Assembly (NCBI GenBank): GCA_002898575.1 | Contig: BEHT01000017.1 | Coordinates: forward strand, 1 to 64,000 | From: a bacterium HR17 | GTDB lineage: Bacteria; Armatimonadota; Fervidibacteria; Fervidibacterales; Fervidibacteraceae | Length of the DNA stretch: 64,000 nucleotides | Reading direction: 5' to 3' | Part shown: in pieces, positions 17,298-26,070 of the stretch | Layout of the letters: each line of letters begins with the position of its first letter | Position numbering within the stretch: the first letter of the stretch is position 1 | Made by a program: the position numbers and the translations under genes | The notes under the pieces: generated by a model | Seen by the model: the letters and a program-made list of their open reading frames with translations, nothing else | Told to the model about the DNA's origin: nothing | Database searches by the model: none

Positions 17298-18605
17298 ATG
17301 CCGCTGGGTCAATGGACGCAGGAATACTGCTGCGGCTGCTTGGAGACTTGGTCGGAAGGGTTGAGCCGACGCGGGTTCATCAAAGTCGGGTTGAGCGGGC
17401 TCATCGGCATGTTGTTTGCCGACTGGTTGGTGCAACAACCCCTGCAGGCGCAAGGTGCGGCGAAAAAAGCCAAGTCGGTCATCTTGCTCTGGATGAACGG
17501 TGGACCGAGCCAACTGGACACTTTTGACCCCAAACCCAACAGCGTCAACGGCGGCATCTTTAAACCCATCAAGACGCGTGTGCCCGAAGTGCAGTTTACA
17601 GAGTTGCTCCCACAACTGGCGGAGCACGCCGACAAACTGGCGGTCATTCGGTCTATGGTGTCGCGGGAGACGAACCACCAGCGCGCCCAATACTTTCTGC
17701 ACACGGGCTATTTGCCGCAGGGGACGGTGGAGCATCCCAGTTTCGGGGCAATTATCGCCAAAGAGTTGGGCGATGAACACTTTGACCTGCCTCACTTCGT
17801 CAGCGTTCGCGGTCCGTCCTTTGGTGCAGGGTTTCTCGGCGCCACTTACAACCCGCTGGTCGTCACCAACCTAAGCCAACCCGTGGAGAACCTGCTGCCA
17901 CCGCAATATGTGACGCCCGACCGCTTGGAGCGCCGGCTGTTTTTACTGCGTTACTTGGAAGGCAAATTCGCCGACTGGACGAAGGACGAAAATCAGCAGC
18001 GCCACTTGGTCGCCTACAACAAAGCCCTGCGGTTGATGCGGTCGCCGCTGACCAAAGCCTTCAACATCGCCGAAGAACCCGAAAGCGTCAAGCAAGCCTA
18101 CGGCGACAACGATTTCGGGCGGGGGTGTTTACTGGCGCGCCGGTTGGTGGAAGCAGGTGTGCGGTTCGTGGAAGTTTATTTGGACGGTTGGGACACGCAC
18201 CAGGACAACTTCACCCGCACGCAAAAGTTGTGCAGTGTCCTTGACCCCGCTTTTGCGACTTTGCTGAAAGAACTGCAGGAGCGCGAGTTGCTTGACAGCA
18301 CTTTGGTCGTGTGGATGGGCGAATTCGGGCGGACGCCCCGCATCAACCAAAACGAAGGGCGCGACCATTGGGCACGCGGGTTCAGCGTCGTGTTGGCAGG
18401 CGGCGGCATCAAAGGGGGGCAAGTCATCGGCGCCACCAACGAAGACGGCACAGATGTCGTCCATCGCCCCGTCGCTGTGCCCGATTTGTTTGCGACTTTG
18501 TGCCACCTGTTGGGCATTGACCCCAACAAGCGCTATTACACCCCCAACGGACGCCCCATCACCATCGTGGACAAGGGGCAAGTCGTGACGGAGTTGTTGG
18601 GTTGA
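17298..18605 (+). CDS. DUF1501 Tat-exported protein (sulfatase-like fold)
   Basis: A 435-residue protein with a twin-arginine signal: SRRGFIK at residues 23-29, followed by a hydrophobic stretch. The mature part begins with SVILLWMNGGPSQLDTFDPKP, the DUF1501 hallmark, and has WMGEFGRTP and GRDHWARGFS near the active-site end of this alkaline-phosphatase-like fold. The ATG at 17298 has GGAGG nine bases upstream; a GTG directly before it is an alternative. It lies 63 bases after the DUF1549 gene, so the two are likely co-transcribed. The substrate is unknown. Confidence 0.9.
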   Translation: MPLGQWTQEYCCGCLETWSEGLSRRGFIKVGLSGLIGMLFADWLVQQPLQAQGAAKKAKSVILLWMNGGPSQLDTFDPKPNSVNGGIFKPIKTRVPEVQFTELLPQLAEHADKLAVIRSMVSRETNHQRAQYFLHTGYLPQGTVEHPSFGAIIAKELGDEHFDLPHFVSVRGPSFGAGFLGATYNPLVVTNLSQPVENLLPPQYVTPDRLERRLFLLRYLEGKFADWTKDENQQRHLVAYNKALRLMRSPLTKAFNIAEEPESVKQAYGDNDFGRGCLLARRLVEAGVRFVEVYLDGWDTHQDNFTRTQKLCSVLDPAFATLLKELQERELLDSTLVVWMGEFGRTPRINQNEGRDHWARGFSVVLAGGGIKGGQVIGATNEDGTDVVHRPVAVPDLFATLCHLLGIDPNKRYYTPNGRPITIVDKGQVVTELLG

Positions 18606-18622
18606 AGGCAGTAACGCGCTCA

Positions 18623-18657
18623 AGCCGATGGGGGAGCTCGCACGCCCTCCATCGGCT
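18623..18657. terminator. Hairpin between convergent DUF1501 and pilin genes
   Basis: AGCCGATGG (18623-18631) pairs with CCATCGGCT (18649-18657), and GG/CC pairs extend the stem past one mismatch. It lies between the two stop codons (18605 and 18676). No long T-run follows on either strand, so its strength as a terminator is uncertain. Confidence 0.5.
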
Positions 18658-18675
18658 AACTTTCCTCGGCAATCG

Positions 18676-18816
18676 CTATGGGAAGGGCAAGCGGTTCAGC
18701 ATGTTGGCGTAGCGGTTGCCTAACCCGCCTCCAAACACCGTCAAAGCGACGATGACCCCCATCGCTACCAACGCCAGCAAGAACATGTATTCCATCAACG
18801 CTTGTCCGCGCCGCAT
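18676..18816 (-). CDS. Flp-type pilin, 46 residues
   Basis: A short protein beginning MRRGQALMEYMFLLALVAMG. A basic start, G-Q-A-L-M-E-Y and then an unbroken hydrophobic helix are the hallmarks of Flp/tight-adherence pilins and TadE-like class III substrates: cleavage is expected after Gly4, leaving Glu at mature position 5. The polar tail has the length usual for Flp pilins. GAGGTTT lies ten bases before the ATG at 18816, and a consensus sigma70 promoter is 45 bases further up. No Tad assembly genes (tadA, rcpC, tadZ) are in the window, so they must lie elsewhere if it is a working pilin. Confidence 0.85.
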   Translation of the reverse strand: MRRGQALMEYMFLLALVAMGVIVALTVFGGGLGNRYANMLNRLPFP

Positions 18817-18867
18817 AGCGCATCAAACCTCGCAAGTAGCGGTGGATTGTGCACTTAACTTAATTTA

Positions 18868-18896
18868 ATTATACACCGCGGGTGCCCCAAAGTCAA
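18868..18896 (-). promoter_or_regulatory. Near-consensus sigma70 promoter for Flp-type pilin
   Basis: On the minus strand TTGACT (18891-18896) and TATAAT (18868-18873) are exactly 17 bases apart. The region downstream is AT-rich. Initiation should fall near 18861, giving a leader of about 45 bases before the pilin ATG. Confidence 0.85.
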
Positions 18897-18926
18897 GGGC
18901 AGCCGTCCCGTTGTAACGGAGGGCGT

Positions 18927-21900
18927 TCATTCGCGCAGGGTAATCAGAGCTGCTTTACGCAAGGTAACGAGGGCGTCAGGGTCAGGCAGCAGCGCTGTTG
19001 ACCGCAGCCCGCCTTGGTTGGGGATGCGCACCAACGAGCGGGCATGTTCCAACACTTTGCGCGCCCGTTCCGCTTTTGCGCCTCGCCATTCGCCGTTGTG
19101 TAATCGCCGCTCTATCGCCCGAAAGAGCAAGTAGTCTTCAACGCCGTCGCGCACTTGCATCAAGCGGATGGACGGCAGTGGCTCAGAGCGTCCAAACCGT
19201 TCGCCGGGATAGACGAGATAACCGTCCCCGTTTGGGTAGCGCACCCAGTAGTAGCGTTCACCCTCGTCGCTTTGGCGGATGAAGGTGTGCCAACCCCGCT
19301 CCCAAGGGTCGTAAGTCCACCACGAAACGCCCCAAAACTCGTAGCCCGCCACGCCGTAAGCGAAGCACAAGTAAGGCAGCAACCGTTCAATTGCCAAGTA
19401 GGGCGTGTCAATGCACATGTGCCCGTCCGTCGTGAACCACAGTTGGGCGCCTGCGCGTTTCAACCGCTCCATTTCGGCGACGGAGCACGAACCGTGCGGA
19501 CCGATGCCCCAAATGTCCAAGTCGCCGACCCAATCGGGCACAAATTGCCAAGTGCTTGAGTAGATGCGGATGCCTTCCGTCGCTTCATGTGCCAAAGCGC
19601 AAAGTTGCTTCATTTGCTTTCGGACGCGTTCGTGCCAGAAGTGCGGTTCGTCCGAGATGTAGTAAACGAACCTGTCGCCCCATCCTTTCTGGCGCACATG
19701 GGCAAAAAAGGTTCGCAGCAGCGCTTGATAGGCACGGTTGTATTCGGGCGTGAAAGGCTCAAGGTCAAAGAAGCGCTTGGGCGGATATGCCCAACCGAAG
19801 GCGTAAAGAAAACTGGGCGTGTAAAGGGTGCGCACCTTCAGTTCGTCCAGCAAAAACTGTGCCATTGCGTCAAAGCCTCCAGCGTCCATGCGAACTTTGC
19901 CGTCCTCGTGACGGAAAGTCGGCTCAGGAATGACGAAGCCGGGCGACAGGCGGTAGCGGGCAAGGAAGCGATACCACGCTTTGAGCCGTTCGGGGTCCGC
20001 TTGCAGTTGAGGGACGATGCGCCCGCGCAAGTCAAAGATGACAGTGAGTTCCGTCTCCTGCGGGAGCGTCAACGGCACGACTTCCACTTGAACGGGCAGC
20101 GTGAGCGTCCGCGATGCAGCGCTGATGCGGATTTGACCCTCATAGCGCCCCGCGGGCGCATCAGGTGGGGCGTAGAACACGAACCAAACCGCTTCGGTGC
20201 GGTTGGGGTGCAAATCAAAAGGCTGCAGCGGTGTCAACGGGTCAGCCCATTCGCCTGCCCAACCGTCGCTGCTGCCTTGCCCTTTGGGCACGAGCCGATA
20301 CCATGCGGGCAGTTGCGACGAATAGTAGGCACTGGGATGGTCAACAGGCACATAGCCGACCCGCCACAGTTCGGGCGGCGGCAAAATGCGCCCTTGCGCA
20401 TCTTTCAACGCCGTTATTTCCACGCGCACTTGACGAACGGGATGGTCGCTGCGCAACGCAATTTGCACCGATTCATACTCGTTGCGCACCATCAGCACCG
20501 CAATCCGCTCGGGCATCGGCTCAGGCGGCGTGTCGGGAAACACTTTGACCAGCGGGTTGATCGCCCAAACTTGTAGGGGCGCGGCGTTGCGTGCTCGCAG
20601 GTTCTGGGCTTGCCGTTCCCACTCGCCGACAACGGCTTGCAAAACTTCACCGAAAAAGACCCCGTCGTGCCAAAAAGTGCCCGGCGCGTTCGTCGTCAGG
20701 TGCAGTTCAGCGAACGCAGCATCGCCAGGGCTTTCCACGAAGGCGAAAGTGTGCGTCCAGCCTTGCCCTGCAGCGACGGGCGGATGTGTGGAGAAAAAGG
20801 GCGCTTGTTGGCTCAAACGGTGCTGCGCATCGTGCCAATGCCCGTGCAGGCGAACGGGTGTCGGGGTGTTTTCAGTTTTGATGAACCCGCTGTAAAAGTA
20901 GGTGCGGTTGGGCTTGACAGGAACGGGCAACCGCCAACCGACCCATTGCCCTTGGAGGGCAGACGCAATTTGCAACTGCGCCGCTAACTCACCAAATTTG
21001 CCTCCGGGCACAACTTGCGCCACAACCCCTTGCCGTCGGTCAACCTGCCAAAACTTCGGCAACCCTGTGTCCCGCTCCTCAAAACTCGGGTTGGGCACGA
21101 GGTTGGCGGGACTAGACAGCAGCGCCGCAGGATCGCGTTCGCCTTCGCTGGCTGCGGTCGCTGAAAGGTAAAGGTCAAACCGCTTGGCGCTTCGCGGAGG
21201 CAAGGTCGCAAGGAACAAAACGCCGTCGCCCAACCGCCAATGGGGGCAAATGCGCTTGCTTGGTGGGGCTTGTGGGTCAACGATGCGCAACCCGACAGGA
21301 CGACGCACCGTTGAAAAACGCCAAAGGACTTTGCGCAAATCGGCATAAACAAGGGCTGTCGTCGGTTGACCGTCAAAGTGATAGACCGTCAGCGGAACGC
21401 GCTCGCGCCACACGGTCGCGTCCGTCCACGCCGACGCCTGCGTGTGGGGCGTCAGCCGCATCGTTTCCACGCTGGTGACTTGCACCCGTAACGGCAACTC
21501 ATCTTTGTCCAACAGATCCAACGCCGCATCGTCAAACCATGCGATGCCCGTTCCGTAAAGCACCGTGCCGACGGTCGCGTAGCACCCGTTTGCGGGGACG
21601 GTGAAGGTGAACTCAACGGGGCGCCAATCGTAAGTGCCGTCGCCCGCGTTGAGCACCTGATTGACGAGCCATTCGCCTTTTGTCCCGAAGACATGGATGA
21701 ACCAACCGACCGTGCCCTTTGCGTTTTGCGCCTTCACCCAGCCGCGCAAGCGATAGCGCTTGCCGGGCAGGACGGGAATTTGCGCCTGTTGAAATTTGAC
21801 CCAAGATGGCGGCGCGCCTTCCGCGACTATCGCTTGCACTGACCGCTGTCCCGTTCGCGCGACGCCTTGCCCCCAAACCAGGCGGTGCAGGGCGTCTTCG

Positions 21901-22379
21901 TCAACGCGCTCCCAATCGTCGGGGTCATCGTCGCCTGCTTCAAAACTGCCGTTGACCAAACTCGTGCGGATGAACTCAGGGGGCGACCACGCTTGCGGGT
22001 TGTCGGCATAGACGAAGTAGCGGACGGTCGCCTTGGCGGGCACTTCAACGAAGAAGGACAAACGGTCGCCGACTTGCAAAGCGCCGTTGCGTCGGGGTGT
22101 GCCTTGCGCCGTCCGTAGGTCATATTGCAACTCTAACCCGCGCTCGTCGCAGAGGCGAACGGCTTTGACCTCCTTACCCGCCAAAGGCAGTGACGGAAGC
22201 GCTGTGCCGATGGACAGCGTGATGGGCACACCGATTTGAGGTTGGTCGCTGGTGTTCGTCACTTGCACGACGGCGCGGGTGCGCCAATAACCGTTGCCGT
22301 GATAGGCAAGCGGGTGATGCCATGCCCCTGACGCTGACGCCGCCACCGCTAACGCCATCGCGCTGCACCACTGTCGCAT
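18927..22379 (-). CDS. Large exported glycosidase-like protein with DUF4091
   Basis: A protein of about 1,150 residues with a signal peptide. The first 700 residues are beta-rich, with carbohydrate-binding-like segments (for example a galactose-binding-like part around residues 140-290). The C-terminal third is a DUF4091 (GH123-related) TIM-barrel-type domain with YYISDEPHFW, where Asp-Glu is the expected catalytic pair, and EFWGVSWWTYDPW. GH123 enzymes cleave beta-N-acetylgalactosaminides. The start is uncertain among ATG 22388, GTG 22385 and ATG 22379; the last is best for the signal peptide. It is transcribed away from the NlpC/P60 gene. Confidence 0.83.
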   Translation of the reverse strand: MRQWCSAMALAVAASASGAWHHPLAYHGNGYWRTRAVVQVTNTSDQPQIGVPITLSIGTALPSLPLAGKEVKAVRLCDERGLELQYDLRTAQGTPRRNGALQVGDRLSFFVEVPAKATVRYFVYADNPQAWSPPEFIRTSLVNGSFEAGDDDPDDWERVDEDALHRLVWGQGVARTGQRSVQAIVAEGAPPSWVKFQQAQIPVLPGKRYRLRGWVKAQNAKGTVGWFIHVFGTKGEWLVNQVLNAGDGTYDWRPVEFTFTVPANGCYATVGTVLYGTGIAWFDDAALDLLDKDELPLRVQVTSVETMRLTPHTQASAWTDATVWRERVPLTVYHFDGQPTTALVYADLRKVLWRFSTVRRPVGLRIVDPQAPPSKRICPHWRLGDGVLFLATLPPRSAKRFDLYLSATAASEGERDPAALLSSPANLVPNPSFEERDTGLPKFWQVDRRQGVVAQVVPGGKFGELAAQLQIASALQGQWVGWRLPVPVKPNRTYFYSGFIKTENTPTPVRLHGHWHDAQHRLSQQAPFFSTHPPVAAGQGWTHTFAFVESPGDAAFAELHLTTNAPGTFWHDGVFFGEVLQAVVGEWERQAQNLRARNAAPLQVWAINPLVKVFPDTPPEPMPERIAVLMVRNEYESVQIALRSDHPVRQVRVEITALKDAQGRILPPPELWRVGYVPVDHPSAYYSSQLPAWYRLVPKGQGSSDGWAGEWADPLTPLQPFDLHPNRTEAVWFVFYAPPDAPAGRYEGQIRISAASRTLTLPVQVEVVPLTLPQETELTVIFDLRGRIVPQLQADPERLKAWYRFLARYRLSPGFVIPEPTFRHEDGKVRMDAGGFDAMAQFLLDELKVRTLYTPSFLYAFGWAYPPKRFFDLEPFTPEYNRAYQALLRTFFAHVRQKGWGDRFVYYISDEPHFWHERVRKQMKQLCALAHEATEGIRIYSSTWQFVPDWVGDLDIWGIGPHGSCSVAEMERLKRAGAQLWFTTDGHMCIDTPYLAIERLLPYLCFAYGVAGYEFWGVSWWTYDPWERGWHTFIRQSDEGERYYWVRYPNGDGYLVYPGERFGRSEPLPSIRLMQVRDGVEDYLLFRAIERRLHNGEWRGAKAERARKVLEHARSLVRIPNQGGLRSTALLPDPDALVTLRKAALITLRE

Positions 22380-22443
22380 GCTCACCATCTCTCCTTCGGT
22401 AAGTTCAGCAAAAACCCACCAGCGTTTGTGAACTGTCCCTTTA

Positions 22444-22526
22444 GTTGAATTTTTCTTTTCGGCAGTTCCTCGGAGGGCGCGTCTCTTGACGCGCCGTTAT
22501 GTTGTCATGCCATTTTGCGGCGGCTC
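22444..22526 (+). repeat. Dispersed two-hairpin intergenic element, copy 3 (truncated)
   Basis: The left half is intact: GTTGAATTTTTC end, CGGAGG and hairpin 1 GGCGCGTC-TCTT-GACGCGCC (22476-22495), then the T-rich linker. The right half stops after the first arm of hairpin 2 (GGCGGCTC, 22519-22526), so the second hairpin cannot form. It lies in the 290-base gap between the DUF4091 and NlpC/P60 genes, which otherwise shows nothing. Confidence 0.75.
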
Positions 22527-22669
22527 ATCAAAGGCTTGCAGGTCACTGCCATTGCATCAAAAGGTTACCGCATCGGAGCGCGCTGCGCGCCCCGCCGGGC
22601 TTGACGGGCAAAAGGGCAGGCGTTAGCCTGTTAGGGGTTTGTAACACTGGGTGGAAAGGAGGCGTAAGA

Positions 22670-23320
22670 ATGCGTGGGCGTTGGTGGTTGGCGGTCATCG
22701 TTGGTGCGACCGCCAGTGTGGTAATGGTGGCGCAGAGTGTGCCGCCTACCTCCCCGCAAAAGAAAGTAATCGTCAAAGGGTTCGCCGATGTCGTGGGAGC
22801 AAGACACAAGCAGAAGCAGCAACAACAAGGAGCCGCGCCGTCTCGGGCTGCACCTGCGAAGGTCGGTGCGCCACAGCGTATGTTCTCGCACCCTTCAAAG
22901 TCCAACGCCGCAACGGCGCAAAGTAGCGGTGCCGCTTTAGTGCGCACAGCGCGGCGTTATTTGGGGTTGCGTTACCGCTATGGGGGCAGTTCACCCTCGC
23001 GTGGATTTGATTGTTCGGGCTTCGTCTACTTTTTGCTGAGCCGTTACGGGATTCGGGCGCCGAGGACGGCAGCGGAACTTTTTCGCATGGGCGTGCCCGT
23101 GAAAAAATCGGCGTTGCGCCCTGGCGACTTGGTCTTTTTCCGCAACACGGCACGGCGCCGCGGTATCACCCATGTCGGCATTTACATCGGCGACGGCAAG
23201 TTCATCCATGCGTCCAGTGGACGCGGGCGGGTGACGGTCACGCCCTTGAGTGACCCTTACTACGCCGCGCGGTTTGCGGGAGCGCGCCGTTTGCCTGTGC
23301 GCGGTGGCGATGGTAAGTGA
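22670..23320 (+). CDS. NlpC/P60 peptidoglycan endopeptidase
   Basis: A 216-residue exported cysteine peptidase. A signal peptide (1-24) and a Lys/Gln/Ala-rich linker lead to the NlpC/P60 domain (about residues 88-210). Catalytic Cys is in GFDCSGFVYF, His in THVGIYIG and a third polar residue in FIHASS. These enzymes cut stem peptides of peptidoglycan. AAAGGAGG lies upstream of the ATG at 22670; an upstream in-frame ATG at 22499 reads through repeat DNA and is rejected. The last 83 bases overlap the 3' end of the sigma-54-like gene on the other strand. Confidence 0.9.
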   Translation: MRGRWWLAVIVGATASVVMVAQSVPPTSPQKKVIVKGFADVVGARHKQKQQQQGAAPSRAAPAKVGAPQRMFSHPSKSNAATAQSSGAALVRTARRYLGLRYRYGGSSPSRGFDCSGFVYFLLSRYGIRAPRTAAELFRMGVPVKKSALRPGDLVFFRNTARRRGITHVGIYIGDGKFIHASSGRGRVTVTPLSDPYYAARFAGARRLPVRGGDGK

Positions 23321-24530
23321 CGGTGCGACGGCTAAGGCGAACGCCCCATCGCTGCTGTAGGTAATCGGCGATCTGCTGGTCACTCCAATCGGGATAGGTG
23401 TGGAAGAGGCGGGCAACGATTTCCTGCGTGCGGGGCAGCAGGTCAGTTAACGGGATGCGCCCATGCGGTGTCTTGATCCACTGCCCTCGCACCAACCGGC
23501 ACACGACGGAACGGTGGCATCCGATTTGGCGGGCGACTTCGGCTTGCGTCAATGGGCGCAGCGAGAGCGGAGCACCCGTCACTAAAAACTCTCTCTGGGC
23601 TTGGCACACACGATGCACCAATGACGCCAAAACGCCGCTTCGCTCGTTAAGCGCCTGCAGGGCGTCCAACAGATCGGTCAACGCCGGCGCAGTGCCCTGT
23701 CGGCGTTTCCACTCCGCCAATCGTTCCCAATCAATGAGGTAGCGCAGATAATATCGCTGCTGAACGAACCGCCAACGCACTTGCCCCTCGTTGTCCACCC
23801 ATACTTCTGCCAATAAGGAGTCGGTCGCCGGCACCTGCGGCAAGGGCTCCATGGTAAGCGGTGCGCCGACGACCATTTCTTGCACTTCCAAATGATCTAA
23901 AGCGTCCAGCAGAGAGCGGGCTTCCGCAACGGAACAACCGAAGCGCTGGGCGATAACTTCCGGGGAATAACGCCCGCTGAGGAAGTAGTCCACAAACTCT
24001 TGCTGGCTGACGCCGTAGCGGCGGACGAAATCCGTCGCCAAATCTATCAGCTCCCCGAAATCGTCCACGCCGCTGGGAGCCGGCACCGCCTGTTCGTCAC
24101 GAAAGTCAGCCAGCAACATGTCCTGTCGCGGTGGGGTATACTGGCGCAGGTAACGAATCACCCGCCGCAATTCGCGTTCGGGGACGCCCCATTGTTGTGC
24201 CCAATCGGGCAGAAACTCTTCCGCACGAGGGTGCGTTAAAAGGAATTGCCACTCAGGGCGGTCGTAAAGACGGTGGCGATGCACAAAGGCAACGGCATGC
24301 CGTTCCATGAAAGCCAAATAGCGGTCACGGGGAAGGTAACGGTCCCATCGCAGTTTGCGGATGACCCCTGCAGACGCCAGCGCGCGGAACAATTCGTGCC
24401 TTTCCACCCATTCCGCCAATTGACGGGCACTCTGTTCAGACGCAAACGCACGCCGCCAATGCACTGAGGGGCGCCGCAACGCTGGTTTTAACTTGGGGTG
24501 CACGGAAGGGCGCAATCGCATCTCCGTCAT
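23238..24530 (-). CDS. Divergent sigma-54 (RpoN)-like protein
   Basis: A 430-residue protein related to sigma-54 over its core-binding and DNA-binding regions. The central part (about 120-320) matches the sigma-54 core-binding pattern, ending in QREFLVTGAPLSLRPLTQAE. The HTH segment follows (about 324-365; RQIGCHRSVVCRLVRG, KTPHGRIPL). The end has SRRTVTYHRHR (about 400-410) in place of the RpoN box ARRTVAKYRE. The glutamine-rich activator-contacting region I is missing or unrecognisable; the N-terminus is Arg/Pro-rich instead. GGGTGAT lies seven bases before the ATG at 24530. No AAA+ enhancer-binding protein or -24/-12 promoter was seen nearby. Confidence 0.75.
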   Translation of the reverse strand: MTEMRLRPSVHPKLKPALRRPSVHWRRAFASEQSARQLAEWVERHELFRALASAGVIRKLRWDRYLPRDRYLAFMERHAVAFVHRHRLYDRPEWQFLLTHPRAEEFLPDWAQQWGVPERELRRVIRYLRQYTPPRQDMLLADFRDEQAVPAPSGVDDFGELIDLATDFVRRYGVSQQEFVDYFLSGRYSPEVIAQRFGCSVAEARSLLDALDHLEVQEMVVGAPLTMEPLPQVPATDSLLAEVWVDNEGQVRWRFVQQRYYLRYLIDWERLAEWKRRQGTAPALTDLLDALQALNERSGVLASLVHRVCQAQREFLVTGAPLSLRPLTQAEVARQIGCHRSVVCRLVRGQWIKTPHGRIPLTDLLPRTQEIVARLFHTYPDWSDQQIADYLQQRWGVRLSRRTVTYHRHRAQANGALPQTARRSKGHSRA

Positions 24531-24620
24531 CCATTTATCACCCGCATTAAATTGTGCGGCACGAGGGCAAATACAAGCGTGACACAATTGGAGCGACGGC
24601 GCACGAAAGGGGGACTGACA

Positions 24621-25583
24621 ATGCGCGTCGTCTTAGTAGGTGGGACGGGGTTTATCGGTCAAGCCGTGTTAACGCGCTTACATGACACTTTCGGGCGCGA
24701 CCTTGCGCTGATTTTTATTACCCGTCACCAAGACAAAGCGAATCAGTTGCCCGCGTGGATTTACCCGGCGGTGTGGGACACTATGGAGGCGCCGCCTTCC
24801 CCACGCTGGCTGGACGGCGCCGATGCGGTTATCAACTTGGCGGGCGAGACGGTTGCCCAACGCTGGACAGCCGCCGCCAAGCAACGCATCCGCGACTCAC
24901 GGGTGCTGACGACCCGCCACCTCGTGGAAGCGATGCGCCAGACCGCAAAGCCCCCTAAGGTGCTGATCAACGCTTCGGCGACCGGCTACTACGGGGACCG
25001 TGGCGACGAAGAGTTAACGGAGTCGTCGCCCCCTGGGACAGGTTTTTTGGCTGAAGTGTGTCAACTCTGGGAAGAGGAAGCCCAACGGGCGACGGAGCTG
25101 GGAGTGCGGGTCGTTTGTGTGCGGTTCGGCGTCGTCCTCGGTGTCGGCGGAGGGGCTCTGGAACGGATACTGCCCTTTTTTGAGTGGGGCATCGGGGGGC
25201 GGTTGGGCAGCGGACAGCAGTGGATGGCATGGGTGCATCGGCAAGACGCCGCCCGCCTCATCGTGCACGCCTTGACGACGGAAACAGTGCGCGGACCGAT
25301 TAACGCTGTCGCCCCGAACCCCGTGCGCAATCGTGAATTTACCCGCTCTTTGGCACGCGCCGTCGGCAAACCGGCGCTGTTTCCTGTGCCGACCTTTGCC
25401 CTACGCGCCCTTTACGGTGAGATGGCGGATATCCTGCTCCACAGTCAGCGGGCGCTGCCGCAGGCGGCGTTAGCGGCAGGCTTCCAGTTTGAACATCCCG
25501 ATATAGAAGAAGCCCTCAGGCACATCCTCTACTGGCGCCGCCGCGCCCAGGAAGCGCCGGCAATTGCATACGCCGTCGCTTAA
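24621..25583 (+). CDS. TIGR01777-family NAD(P)-binding epimerase-like protein
   Basis: A 320-residue extended-SDR protein. GGTGFIGQ at residues 7-14 is the dinucleotide loop, INLAGE and SATGYYGDRG are characteristic of the TIGR01777 (SDR39U1/YfcH) group, and the end has the DUF1731 segment LPQAALAAGFQFEHPDIEEA. The reaction of this family is not established. AAAGGGGGA precedes the ATG at 24621. It diverges from the sigma-54-like gene across 90 bases and is followed by a receiver protein gene 75 bases later. Confidence 0.9.
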   Translation: MRVVLVGGTGFIGQAVLTRLHDTFGRDLALIFITRHQDKANQLPAWIYPAVWDTMEAPPSPRWLDGADAVINLAGETVAQRWTAAAKQRIRDSRVLTTRHLVEAMRQTAKPPKVLINASATGYYGDRGDEELTESSPPGTGFLAEVCQLWEEEAQRATELGVRVVCVRFGVVLGVGGGALERILPFFEWGIGGRLGSGQQWMAWVHRQDAARLIVHALTTETVRGPINAVAPNPVRNREFTRSLARAVGKPALFPVPTFALRALYGEMADILLHSQRALPQAALAAGFQFEHPDIEEALRHILYWRRRAQEAPAIAYAVA

Positions 25584-25658
25584 AAAGGACCGATCCACAT
25601 GGCACAAAATTTTCGGCGACGCCGGTCGCCCAACGCAGGGAAAGGAGGTGATTTAATT

Positions 25659-26054
25659 TTGACTGGCAAGCGCGTGCTCGTCGTAGAAGACGACCCTGCC
25701 ATCATGGAACTTCTTCATTTTTTGCTGAAGCAGGAAGGGCTCCATGTGGAAGTGGCTCGGGACGGTTTAGAGGCGTTAGACCGCATGGACGCAGCAAAGC
25801 CCGACCTGGTGCTTTTGGACCTGCGCCTGCCTAAACTGGAAGGGCTGGATGTCCTTTGGGAAATCCGCAACAATCCCCGCTGGCAGTCGGTGCCTGTCAT
25901 CATCATTTCGGTGGACGACTCACCGCACACGATGCTGCAAGGATGGCAGTTGGGCGTAGAAGGCTACTTTGTCAAACCCTTTGACCCCGATGAGTTGTTG
26001 CGCATCGTTCGGCGCGTCTTGTCGCTACCGCACGAAGCGTCCTACAATGTGTGA
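25659..26054 (+). CDS. Stand-alone response-regulator receiver protein
   Basis: A 131-residue CheY-like protein made of one receiver domain. Acidic residues are in VVEDDPA, the phospho-accepting Asp in LVLLDLRLP (about residue 52), Ser in IIISVDD and Lys in FVKPFD. There is no output domain, so it probably acts by protein contact or in a phosphorelay. I chose the TTG at 25659 because AAAGGAGGTGA, almost fully complementary to the 16S 3' end, lies seven bases upstream; an in-frame ATG at 25599 with a weaker site is the alternative. No histidine kinase is encoded nearby. Confidence 0.88.
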   Translation: MTGKRVLVVEDDPAIMELLHFLLKQEGLHVEVARDGLEALDRMDAAKPDLVLLDLRLPKLEGLDVLWEIRNNPRWQSVPVIIISVDDSPHTMLQGWQLGVEGYFVKPFDPDELLRIVRRVLSLPHEASYNV

Positions 26055-26070
26055 AACTGGCAGATGCACC

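Noticed and set aside
15690-17795. A 701-codon open frame on the minus strand opposite the DUF1549 and DUF1501 genes
   Set aside because: It is antisense to two well-supported genes, has no ribosome-binding site, and its product is His/Arg/Gln-rich without domains. In GC-rich DNA such shadow frames are expected.
24531-24620. A possible -24/-12 promoter between the sigma-54-like gene and the epimerase gene
   Set aside because: A GGCAC string occurs, but no GC doublet lies at the required spacing for a TGGCAC-N5-TTGC site.
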